Below, piece after piece: positions 10,490-20,768 of a stretch of DNA of 64,000 bases. The first letter of the stretch is position 1; each line of letters starts with the position of its first letter. Source of the stretch: Psococerastis gibbosa (Eukaryota > Arthropoda > Insecta > Psocodea > Psocidae); contig OZ020491.1 of the NCBI GenBank assembly GCA_963971405.1, positions 4,780,910-4,844,909 of the forward strand. The letters run 5' to 3'. The position numbers were made by a program, and so were the translations under genes. The notes under the pieces were generated by a model that did not search any database, was not told the origin of the DNA, and saw only the letters and a program-made list of their open reading frames with translations.

Positions 10490-10640
10490 TCCCACAGTTT
10501 TTTCGATCAGGCTGTCTTTCTTCTGCCGGGAGCCCACATCCCTTCTATCTTCCTTGGATCATTACATACAGGAGGCGAAACTTATCATTCACATGGCCGA
10601 AGTATGTTAGTTTCCATTTCTTACCCGAAGTTGAAGAAAT
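10490..10640 (-). mobile_element. RTE-like LINE fragment, inverted
   Basis: This is the reverse complement of part of the fragment at 10110. TTCTGCCGGGAGCCC, TCTTCCTTGGATCATTACAT and ACATGGCCGAAGTATGTTAG mirror blocks at about 10245-10350. The two fragments lie tail to tail. Confidence 0.65.
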
Positions 10641-10894
10641 GTTCCCCTACATTTTTATACATAGGAAGTGGCCGGCATCTATTGCCCACAATTCGCGATC
10701 TCCTTCAATACGACGTCCTCAGTACCCCAATATTTGGCATAAATTAAGTTCAATAACTGAGGTCGATCTGTGTTAATGACGTCTACATTAAAATGTAGAG
10801 GAATATTTCTTCTACTTAATGATATCTCATATACATACATACATTCTATATTTCCCGTGAAATTTTATTTTTTACACCCGTAAGGTTTTACACC

Positions 10895-11325
10895 TTCCAG
10901 CTGTCTCTTAACTGCCTTCTTTAAGGGCAAGGGCCGGAGTCGCCGATATTCCATTTTCTGTTCAAACTTCAATTTCTCATTAAATATGGAACGCAGAACA
11001 ATGAAAAAATTCTGAATGGCAAGAAGAATTTTTTCTCCTAATTTTGATGTATAGTATGTGGCCTTAACTAACCCCAATTCGCCACAGTTGATGAACTCCT
11101 TCAGCTTGAACTCCTGAGTGACCGTTATTTTTTGCGTATCAAGTTCACTAACTACAGCCGATCGGTATTGATGATTGCAACATACTATGTATCAAAATTA
11201 GGAGAAAAAATTCTTCTTTCCATTCAGCATTTTTTCATTGTTCTGCGTTCCATATTTAATGAGAAATTAAAGTTTGCACAGAAATGGAATATCGGCGACT
11301 CCGGTTTGCCCTTCAACATTAGATT
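10895..11325. repeat. long inverted repeat, arms about 150 bp
   Basis: Blocks near 10935-11055 (GGAGTCGCCGATATTCCAT, TTTCTCATTAAATATGGAACG, TTTTTTCTCCTAATTTTGAT) return in reverse complement near 11190-11305. The loop contains CTCCTGAGTGACCGTTATTTTTT, which also occurs near 26870 and 58750, so this belongs to a wider dispersed family. Confidence 0.7.
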
Positions 11326-11689
11326 GGATCGACTACGGCGCCTCAAACGCAATGAAGCTGAGTAAGCACTTATAGCAGATCCTATGTATTCCATGCTCAG
11401 TTAGGCCTACCTTTGACCTATTTCATATTTAACCGTCTGGATTCACGCCAACAAGTGTTTATACTCTGCTATGCGAATATGGTACACCCATCACATCTAT
11501 TCTGGCTATGACCGCCTTAAACATCAAACGAGTGCAATGGCATTACAAAAAACAGTCAACACAGCAACGGCCACATAATGCATCGCTGAAGTCAGCGTAT
11601 TTAAATTGCCAACGACCCCATGAATATTTGGAAATTATTAGTATACAAGCGGTTCCCGGTGCAGGCTGCTGCCTCTACCACTTGCGTCT
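11326..11689. other. no recognised feature
   Basis: No gene or recognised repeat was seen. Confidence 0.35.
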
Positions 11690-11790
11690 GCCGCGGGCGG
11701 CAGCTCGGCCGTCGGCCTCGCGCCCACTGCTCATGTAAATCAGGCGGCAGCTCGGCCTACGGCCTCCAGTCACTGCTCATGTAAATTAAT
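11690..11790. repeat. tandem duplication, about 50-bp unit
   Basis: GGCGGCAGCTCGGCC, then CGGCCTC and CACTGCTCATGTAAAT appear twice in succession. The unit is GC-rich compared with its surroundings. Confidence 0.7.
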
Positions 11791-11817
11791 TGTGGTCACA
11801 CACTACACACACGCAGC

Positions 11818-11957
11818 ACCAACTGTCGGGATAAACGAAAATTAATGGTAGCGTAGTCTGCCGCTAGATGTCAGTTGATGTCGGTTGGCGATGGTTGCGC
11901 CAACTGTCGGGATAAACGAAAATTAATGGTAGCGCAGTCTGCCGCTAGATGTCGGCA
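11818..11957. repeat. direct repeat, about 55-bp unit twice
   Basis: CAACTGTCGGGATAAACGAA and CCGCTAGATGTC recur about 79 bases apart, nearly identical. Confidence 0.75.
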
Positions 11958-13166
11958 GTACCAACAGCCATGTATACGCACCAATGTAAAATATTCCAAA
12001 ATCAAATTATAAAAACATTCTCCAGTGGACGAAAGTGTTAATCTAAACCATCCTCGAATCTCCTTGAACACACACAACAATATTCATCATAATCGGTCCA
12101 GTCGTTTGAGAGGAGGCCCGGAACATACACATGGACAGTCGAAATATATATATTAAGATTTTCCACATGAATTTCACGTCCTCGAGATCAACCTAAAGCT
12201 TCAAGCGGTAATGACAAGCTGACCAGTTACAAAATTTAACAGGCGTAATCATGACTTCACCAACTTCAGCGACAATGGCCAAACATATTGTTTTCTCTCA
12301 TTAGTCGCGAAATATAGCTCCACTCTTAACAAAATTATGAAAGTAGCGAGAATTAAACTGTTATTATATTATGTAACTCTTCCTAAGATAAACCAGCTAG
12401 CCTAATGTTGTTTATCAGCCAGAGCGACAATATACGTTTACAAACTATAAACTACCCGGTAACACTCGAATCAGCATAGAGTTATTGATGTTATATGGAC
12501 TGTTATCCATATGTATAATGGCTGCGGCAATATATTTTCAGATTGGGGCGGAGCAAGGTTATTTTAAATTCGCTTAACATTTCCAGTAGGTTTAGAACTG
12601 GATCCACCACGGTTTCGTTAAATTTTGGATTTTGGCCACCCCTGAATGGTAGTGGGTATCAATCAAGGCTTTAATGGAGTATTGACAACGGCAGCATTTC
12701 CTCCAGATGATAAACGAAGAAAGGACTTTAATTACCTGCATATCCATGTGAAGAGCCAAGTGGATGGGGCACATGATAAGACAAAAGGAATTCCTTACCA
12801 CCAAGGAAGCACAATTGAGGGCATAAATGCCCGGGCCGACCAATGAAGACAGGCGAGGAAGGCCTCAAGCAAGATAAGAGATGCCGAACCTAAATGGAAC
12901 TCAAAAGAACTTAGGACTGAGAAGAATGTAGAAGAAGATTTGCTGCAAACCAATCGACAGATTGTGACTGGAAGAAGAAATACCACCCAAAAAGACTTCT
13001 TTCCAACACAGATGATACACAAATAATAAATAAGTGACTTCAGGAAACCTTAAAAATTCCTATACAGGCTGAATATTATTATGATGCCACTATAAAATAT
13101 TTTTTCCCGAGTCTAAATCAGCTTACTAATACAATAAATGTTAATTTATTGATCTAAAGCACTAAC
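11958..13166. other. no recognised gene
   Basis: Near 12083-12125 the stretch TCGGTCCAGTCGTTTGAGAG resembles tail sequence common in insect transposons. An unassigned stretch at 12600-13020 has short open frames but no recognisable family. Nothing else was supported. Confidence 0.35.
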
Positions 13167-13551
13167 TTAAGAGGATATGCTGCACACACAATTAGCACCC
13201 CAAAATTGGTTGTTTTTATTTACTTTTTTATTTTTTAACTAATTAAAAAAGCAAGCTATTAAAGATTTGGGTCATATAAGTTGTAGAAGAATACTTTTTC
13301 CATCATATAACAGGAAATATTAAATTTCGGGTACCTTGGTTCTTTCATAGAAACGAGATGCGACTAAAATTTCACGAAATCTGGGTATTTTGGAAAAAAT
13401 ACAAGTAAAAATACCCGATTATATGATGCATGAAGTAGTCTTATACAACTTAAATGAGCCAAATTTTTAATAACTTGCTGGGTTGATGAAATATAAAATG
13501 AAAAGTAGTTAATTTTGGGGTGCCAATTTTCTACGTAGCATATCCTCTTAA
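13167..13551. repeat. TTAA-bounded foldback element, copy 2
   Basis: Uninterrupted copy of about 385 bp. It starts TTAAGAGGATATGCT and ends AGCATATCCTCTTAA. Inner inverted blocks include CCCCAAAATTGGTTG and AATTTTGGGGTGCC, and AAAGATTTGG against CCAAATTTTT. No coding capacity. Confidence 0.85.
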
Positions 13552-14244
13552 TACTGTGTATCACGACGTTCACAAATCCACTATTTTACGGAACACATTA
13601 AAAACAGTCCTACCAACTGATAAACACCAAACAAGACACTTATTGAACTACTACGCGCACTCAACAGTGAAACAACAGGGGGTAAGGAGGTAGGAAAATA
13701 ATAACAAACAAAAAAAATGAATGGGGCAGCAGTGCTGAGAGGGCACGGAGAGGACTAACACCAAAATATCAGACAACTGCTGGGCCAAATGCCAATCGCT
13801 CATCAGCAGGGCTGCCAATACAACCAGCCGAAAGTCACGCTGCACTACACTGCTCATTTGTCATACATTTTATCCAGACCAACCATTTCCGGTTTGGCAC
13901 TGACTCTGGGGAGTAGAAGAAACAAAGAAAGTCATTTCCGAAAAAAAGTGTCACTCACTGACATGTGTTGCTCCCGGTACAAACTCCATTCAACTGATTC
14001 TAAGAGAACCCCACATTGGAACAAGAAATCCTACTAATGCAGTTCAAGGAGGTACCTATTTAATTAAACTTTTATTATAATTAAGTGATTATACTGCGTT
14101 AATTGTAGCATGTAATGCCCATCTGCGCTCCTTGTTAGTGGCAGTATTAAGAATTGATAGCTGGTTGATCCTGGAGTTCTATGTAGGAGAAAGGGTCTGT
14201 TCAAGCACGCCAAAAAGATTCTTTTAACCCTGGGGCCCAAGGCC
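13552..14244. other. intergenic with one recurring short motif
   Basis: The motif TGGAGTTCTATGTAGGAGAA followed by AAGCACGCCAAAAAG at about 14170-14222 belongs to the set listed at 901. No gene was seen. Confidence 0.4.
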
Positions 14245-14420
14245 GTAGCCAAGGGGGGGGGTCATGGTGGTTCAAACCCCCCCCCCCCCCCCCCCCGAAA
14301 TGAAGTGGCTTGATACTAGATAGAATCGGATTTTGAGAGGAAAAATAAAAACCACTATGTAACACCCAATGAATATTCTAACCCCCCCCCCCCCGGAAAA
14401 AATCCTGGCTACGGCCATGC
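14245..14420. repeat. G/C-tract foldback, copy 1
   Basis: The left end AAGGCCGTAGCCAAGG is followed by a G-tract. The right end is a C-tract followed by CCTGGCTACGGCCATG, its approximate inverse. C-runs of about 20 and 14 bases lie inside (about 14276-14297 and 14383-14396). Confidence 0.65.
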
Positions 14421-14621
14421 TGGGGCCACGTCTCTTATGATAAGTCATTGAAAAAACGTATCAGCAGCCTTATTATGGCAATTTGGGATTAACGTAACAC
14501 CGGGGTTTATTCAATTGTTTTAAACAAATTAGTGCAAAATGCGCGGGAAATTCAAATTGATAAATTAATCCTCGGCTAAATGTTTGGTGAGTTTTCGATT
14601 TTTTTCCCCCTCAGAAGTAGA

Positions 14622-14800
14622 CACAAGGCCGTGCCCAGGGTTTAATTTTGGGGGAGGGGGGTTCAAAAAAAAAAATTGTAACGTAATTTATTAATGACTT
14701 AATGGATAAATTCTTCAAACCATACAGGTTTACATACAAAAATTTAATTCGGGGGGGGGGGGGGGGTCCCCATGGACCCCCCTCCTAGGCACGGCCATGA
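14622..14800. repeat. G/C-tract foldback, copy 2
   Basis: The left end AGGCCGTGCCCAGGG leads into a GGGGGAGGGGGG stretch, and the right end has a G-run of 16 bases, then CCCCCCTCCTAGGCACGGCC. It has the same architecture and nearly the same length as copy 1, about 200 bp away. Confidence 0.6.
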
Positions 14801-15427
14801 GTAGACACATTAATTAAAATTCTTATTATGTTTCAAAATTCTACCTGGAAATTTTAATGATCATTATTCCTTCAATTATAAAACAATGCGACTGTTTTCT
14901 TGTATTCCAATAATTTATCAATATAAATTTCCCGTGCATATTTTAACACCTTACTAACGCGGTATTAAAAAATTGAACCCGGTGTTACGTTAATCCCACA
15001 TCGCCGTAATAGGGCTGTAGGCGCCTCCAGCCTTCAAAAAATATTTTTGGCGCCCTCGAATGTCCAATCTCACCTATATGGAATTCTAGCTGAGCCGAAA
15101 ACACTCTACTCTCTAGTACTGACACCCAGTAGCTATAAAAGCTTACGTAGCAGACACCATCATACAGTATTTGCTTGTTCAAATAGCTCACAGCGGCTTG
15201 CTTTGTCTACTTGCACACCAGCCATATTGGATTTTCATACCCATTGTTTGAGTTTATGTAGGAGAGACAGGACATTCCCAACTGACAAGATTTTTTTTTT
15301 AATTTCTGGTGCCAATTTCAGGCTATTGGAGACATTTCATCATCAACAAATCCCGTGATAGTAGCAAGGCGAGCTCTGATAGGCCGAAGGAAGAAGGAAC
15401 AACTTGCTGATTGATCCTTGAAGACAT
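14801..15427. other. intergenic with one recurring short motif
   Basis: AAAAAATATTTTTGGCGCC followed by TCTCACCTATATGGAATTC at 15030-15090 is an inverted copy of the motif listed at 901. No gene was seen. Confidence 0.4.
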
Positions 15428-15630
15428 GTAGAGTAGTGGTACGGACTCTGACTTTCACCCGAAAGGTTGTAGGTTCGAGTCCTACACTTCCTACATTTTC
15501 TGGCCATGCTTCGGAGGGCATGTAAACAGGCGGTCCCGGGCCTTCCTAGTTGAGTGAAGGAGAGGGCTTTATAGCCCTAACTCCACTAGGTTGGCTAAGT
15601 AAAAGAACAAAAAAGTCCTTATTTATTTAT
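15428..15630 (+). mobile_element. SINE-A, tRNA-derived, copy 1
   Basis: The head resembles a tRNA: an A-box-like TAGTGGTACGG, a CTTTC/GAAAG stem and a B box GGTTCGAGTCC. The body is followed by GAGGGCTTTATAGCCCTAAC, TCCACTAGGTTGGCTAAGTA and a TTATTTATTTAT end. The tail from about 15563 onward matches the last 70 bases of the LINE at 39154. Other copies are at 25166 and 45849. Confidence 0.85.
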
Positions 15631-17029
15631 GGCAAGTCGCAAATTAAAAAAGAATCCTTAGCGGAAGCTCCTATCTGGAACTTTCCGCATTGTATATGAC
15701 ACTAGCTGCGACATTAGTTTGGTTGCGAAACCTTATATATAACATTATATTAGATACAATTAGAGGAATGCTAAAATAAGGCACTTATGAGGGGGCTGCG
15801 GGGGGTTCAACCTCCCCCCCCCCTCTTTAAGATATTAATTATTTTCAATTAATGACGTAGGTCCCATTAGATCCTTTGAACAACGTATTGACACCAGTCT
15901 ATTGTGTTTATTAATGTAGCACTATTAGTTGACATAGGTCGCGCCTGGGTAAATTATATAATGAATCGAAGATGGAGAGGTCACATGGCAAACAAAGAGG
16001 TGCCACCAAAGGGTAAACAAGAAAAGGTCTAACTACCACTACATCTGCGAGAATACAATATGATATAAGGAGCCAAAGCGTGTACAATTATTGTATTAAA
16101 ATACAATGTTGTATTAAAATACAATAATACTGATCAAACCGTAAATAATTACACTATTGTACACTAATCATTCCTCTGATAACGTGCAAACACACAGCTC
16201 TTTCGTTAGCGACGCATGACTCTGCTAATTAATGCAAATATTGCGCCACCACTTTCATAACTGTCACTTTCACAATACATTCACTAACAAGCTGTAGCCA
16301 CCAATATGTTACCGCCATCTGTCAAAACAAAATGCAAATCCCACCTGTATTTTCCGGTAAGTGCAGATCGGCAGGGTCGCAGGTGGCGGACAGCGATATG
16401 GTGGTTAGTTGCGATTACAATGAATAAGCAGTTCCCGACCAAGCAGTGGCATAATCGGAGGTGGTGGTGCAGGCTCAGAAAAATCCACAGTAGCTCGAAG
16501 ACGACTATGTGACGGGGCGAATAGTTGCCGCCACTAAATAAACAACCACTACTAGGGCACTCTTTTGTCCTGGGGTAGGGCCCTGAAGGCGGGGGAACTC
16601 AATGAAGAGTCAACGGTATAAGGATGGAGAAGGCAACAGCCGGGTTAACCCATGGACACTTGGAGCACAGGCTTAAGGCCCCCACAAAAATGCCTAAATT
16701 TCCGGCCCCCTCAAACGAGATTTTTTTTAAATAAAGGAAAAAAAATTCTAAGTTGAAAACAATTTCCAAGCAAAGTTTTAAAATTGGCGGAAAATTAAAC
16801 GTTTGCACCTACACATATCTTGTGCTCACGGCCCTCACAGGGGTTAATCCGTCACTGAAACCACTGCTTTAAAATTCCCTAGTACAGTCATCATGACATA
16901 CTTGACTATTTTTTTTAAGAGTCCGAAGTACGGTATCTACGTGCTTACAACCTAAAGTTTCCGGGTGGGGTGACCCATAAGCAACCAAAAGCAAATGACG
17001 TCTTTGAAATTGAGAAATAATACACACAG
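15631..17029. other. intergenic, partial SINE-R3
   Basis: A short fragment at about 16553-16650 (CTCTTTTGTCCTGGGGT, GGGGGAACTCAATGAAGAGT) belongs to SINE-R3. Poly-C stretches lie near 15812. No gene was seen. Confidence 0.4.
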
Positions 17030-17293
17030 TGTATATATAAGAAAAGAGGCCCAACTAAAAAATTGTCGATTTCGAAATTCGACTTAATAACACTAAAATA
17101 TTAGTTAAAAAATCTATTTTGCGTTATTGTAGTGTATATTTTCCGAGCGAGAGCAGTTGTTTCGTTTTTCAATGGGTGGGAACCGTCAGGTAGCCTCATT
17201 CATTATAAGTTATAACATATAACTTCAATTTCTGTAAATTGATATATTTGAAGTTGTGTCCCTTTTCTTCCGAAGCAGCGATATGTAAGTTCC
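17030..17293 (-). repeat. TIR-C element, copy 2
   Basis: It is a diverged, reversed copy of the element at 20480. Shared blocks are TTGTCGATTTCG, TTTTGCGTTATTGTAGTGTA, GGGAACCGTCAGGTAGCC, AACTTCAATTTCTGTAAATTG and TTTTCTTCCGAAGCAGCGAT. No coding capacity. Confidence 0.65.
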
Positions 17294-17379
17294 AGTGGCG
17301 TACATATAAAATACTTTCGGGGAGTGGAGGGGGAGACAGACACAGAGGGGATCTCAATTCTACCAACCAAACCGCTTAC

Positions 17380-17625
17380 CGCTCACTGTTGGCCCGAGCG
17401 ACTATTAGATCTGGCAAATTATGCATTGCAAGAACTCACATTACTTCATATGGTCTCAAGCTCAGGAAAAACGCTTGTTATGGCTTAGGCAAGTGCAGAG
17501 GCGAGACGAGACTCATCTGCTGAAAATGGTAGAGAAGATTGTGGTCCCAAGAAACAGGAGGACTGAAGATGACGCTGCCGAGAAAGATCTAGGCAGATAT
17601 GAGCCAATAGATAGAGGGCGGTAGA
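17380..17625 (+). mobile_element. LINE tail fragment, RTE-like
   Basis: A conceptual frame from about 17450 carries EKRLLWLRQVQRRDE and RNRRTEDDAAEKDLGRYEP, a decayed form of the RxxWxGHVxRMDE... and GRxRxRWxDxxxEDL pattern found after the reverse transcriptase of RTE-like LINEs. No intact frame remains. Confidence 0.45.
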
Positions 17626-19589
17626 AGCGAAGATGCTGTACCACGGTAAAAAGTAAAATCAATAGTTAATTACGACTTAAAATTTCTCACTTGTGTGTGT
17701 GTACGGGGGGGGGGGGGCATATATACGACACTGATAAGTGCTGTAGTTACCTGTCAAAGTGGCGACGTCGCGACTCCGGACATGTCCCGGGGGCTGGGGT
17801 CCGTTGTGACCCGCGACCCGCAACGCGGCCAGCTTGACGCGGGCTCCCACTAGATGGCGCCCCCAACACACCTGCAAGTAAACAAATACCAGAAATAACA
17901 CAAAAATTGCATCAAAAACATCCAAAGAAGTAGAGTACAAAAAAAAAAATGCATTGCTGCTTCTCAAGAGATCTAACTGACGTTAGTTAACAAACGAAAT
18001 GTTCCTCTACAATTTGACATAACATTATTTTCCAATAAGCTATTTGACAGTTGTCACAATGAAATATAAAATATGCTATATATGGTAGCTTAGAGATTAA
18101 TAATAATAATACAATATGTTTTTTGCTTGAGAAAATTGTAAATATTCAAATATAAATAAATAAATTTCGGTGTTTTTAACTGTGGATTACAAGAGCGAAA
18201 ACGCAAGCATAGAAGGGTGACCTTCAAATGACGTCATATTGACGTCACTACCAATACAACTGCTAGTAATTGCCCTACAGGCAGCAACTTGCCGGCATCA
18301 CAGGGTCATTGAGAAAGGAAAAACTCATTAGATTGTTCCAATATCCGAGTGTGTAATAGAGGGGTATACAGCATATGAACACTTGGCCTCAAAACCTACA
18401 GGAGCCGATTTAGTTCATCATTCACCGCGTTGTCTACGAGAAATGGAGCAAGGGCAACGAACAAGAATGGTTACAACGACACAACGCCCCCTATAAACTT
18501 TGATAAGACCCACCCCCACTCAACCCCCCCCCCCCCCGCTTGCGTACAGAAGCTGGCTCCCAATGAATTTCACCCCTCTCCCTTTTGGCCGCTCGCTAAT
18601 GTATTGCCCCAGTTAACGCCGCTCTGTCTCTCTCGCGAGCACTGAGATTGAAAATTTTTCGCCCCCCCCCCCCCCAATATTACATATTCAATATCAACAA
18701 GGCTCGTGCAAAATATTTCCGCATACATATTGTATATTTATACTATAATGAATGTACGTATATTACAATGATGTAGGGGTATTCCATATAGGCCTACATT
18801 ACTTCAAATATTTCAGAATTTTTCATAGATCTCTTCTCAAATAACTTTGTGCCCACTATACCTATAGAGACTACAAGTTTAATTGCATTTTTTATTCTAC
18901 TAAACTTTATACTTTTTAGATTGTAAGTTAAAAAAAAATTATGTATTGTACTTAACTTTTGACCCCAGTGTGACAAGTCACATTTTTGTACTTAGTGCTG
19001 GGGATTTTTGCTTCGATGTTTCTTGATTGTTCAATTATATATGTACTTACTTACTTTCTTTTACTTACTTACTAGCTGCCTTAAGAGACAATCCAGGGGG
19101 GGGGGGCTTAAATATATCTAATGAAATATTAATTTTAGACAGATATCAGAACAAACGAAAGTTGAAGTCCGTACCACTGCACTAAATGTCCTGACTTATG
19201 GAAGGCAAGCGCTCACATCTACCTATACAGTACTGTATTTCTAAAAACTGTGGCCAAACTGTATCCAACTGTAAAGGAGTATTTCTTCAATAGTATGTCA
19301 TTTATAAGATTGCCATACAATCTATCCGGTGAGGGATGATTTTGCTGCAGAGGCAACCGGAGAGAAAACTTCTTCTTCTTCTTCTTCAGCCAACGCCCGT
19401 CCTTGGCTGGTGGGCCATTTGACGCCTTGCCGCGTAGTAGAGCTGGGCCAATCCCTACTGAGTCTCAGTTCGGTTTTCTACCTCAATGCCAGTGCAGCTG
19501 AATAGGTGATCGGCAGCGAAGAAAAAACTTTTAAAAAATAAAAATAAATTCACAGGTAATATCCATTGCAGAGCCATAAATGAGATTTT
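17626..19589. other. intergenic, homopolymers and SINE-like block
   Basis: G- and C-runs occur near 17705, 18528, 18663 and 19097. At 19368-19530 a (CTT)n run joins a GC-richer block (AACGCCCGTCCTTGGCTGG), consistent with a SINE on the minus strand ending in (GAA)n. No gene was seen. Confidence 0.4.
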
Positions 19590-19760
19590 TTTTTTTTTGA
19601 AAAAGATTAATTGCATACAAACAATTTAAATGAATGTATCCGATTGACTTCTTCAGTCGCCTCTGTAGGTTAGTACCCGTGTTGAGTTACGACACGTCTC
19701 CGATCGCATGGCGTGTGAAGACTCGCACAAGTGCAAGCACGTTACCACCTGGCCATCGAA
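19590..19760 (-). repeat. SINE-B copy
   Basis: In plus orientation it reads AATGAATGTATCCGATTGAC, TTCAGTCGCCTCTGTAGGTT, GAGTTACGACACGTCTCCGA and GCACGTTACCACCTGG, the reverse complement of the copy at 725. Confidence 0.7.
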
Positions 19761-19829
19761 GTCGATGTCACAAGTAGAAGAAATGTTCCTCCACATTTTG
19801 GTGTACATTATGTGGCCATCACCAACTGG

Positions 19830-20180
19830 CCGAAGTTATTGCTTTCAAAGAAGCTGAGCTTCGCAGTAATGCCTTATGGCTCTGGGGTGAAAATCAAAAT
19901 CCCTAATCCGTGCCTCCTCGTGGTGAAGATGGAATAACGACTGAACAGATAGGGTACCGAGTTTGGGCCGGGTTAAGCGAAAAACGTAGCCTTATCTGTG
20001 CAAGGCATTCTTTTGTTCAGGGGTTGGTAAACTGGTACCGTAAGCGATGTCAATGGCGTGGGGATGCTGAAGGCAATAGGAAACCACTGTAATTACAATT
20101 CCCTTGTTAGTCATCAGGACTACAATGGCCATGATGATCACCAATCACAGATAGAAGAGGCAATAGAAGAAGAAGAATTG
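19830..20180 (+). mobile_element. SINE-R3 copy 1
   Basis: Shared blocks with the copies at 25610 and 32165 are GTGCCTCCTCGTGGTGAAGA, CGACTGAACAGATAGGG, AAGCGAAAAACG, TCTTTTGTTCAGGGGTTGG and the end GATGATCACCAATCACAGATAG followed by (GAA)n. Its 3' end resembles that of the RTE-like LINE at 10110. Confidence 0.65.
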
Positions 20181-20479
20181 AACTAAATAACGGACAATGG
20201 GAATGCCAAGCCAATTGATGGACCTTTGTCCGTGTTAAGAGATAAGCAACAGAGAATGCAATTTTAGGACCACACTGTTAAGAGATAAATAAATTGACTA
20301 AAAAGAAAGTTTAATTAATAAGACACCAACGAATACTGATAAAACCCAGTGCGACAGGCGTGACTCGCCTCAACATGCAAAAAAGGTATTACCAACCCAA
20401 CATATTGAAATTAATTGCGCCAAGAAACCTCGGCAATTGTTTCCGCATTATTTACATTCTCAGCAGTCCGCTATGGGTG

Positions 20480-20768
20480 TTTCCTAAAATCTATATATCT
20501 GTAAATATATCGCTACTCCGGAAGAAAAAGGACACACCTCTAAATCCATCAATTTACAGAAATTGAAGTGAAAGTTTTTTTTATAATGAAGTTGGCTACC
20601 TGACGTTCCCGCCGAATAGAAAACGACACAACTGCCCTCGCGCGAAAACTATACACACTACATTAACGCAAAATGGATTTTTTTTAAAAATACTTTAGCG
20701 TTATTACGTCGAAATCGACAACATTTTAGTTGTGTCCTTTTTCTTCCGAAGTAGCGATATATATACAT
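20480..20768. repeat. TIR-C element, copy 1
   Basis: The left end reads TATCGCTACTCCGGAAGAAA and the right end TTTCTTCCGAAGTAGCGATA. The inside contains GGCTACCTGACGTTCCCGCC and ACACTACATTAACGCAAAAT. A diverged copy is at 17030. Confidence 0.75.

Noticed and set aside
12600..13020. Possible gene in a stretch of short frames
   Set aside because: Frames are under 85 codons, overlap on both strands and show no recognisable family.
15428..15490. Possible tRNA gene
   Set aside because: It has A and B boxes, but the anticodon loop is too short, the acceptor stem does not pair, and the same head recurs joined to a LINE tail. It is a SINE.
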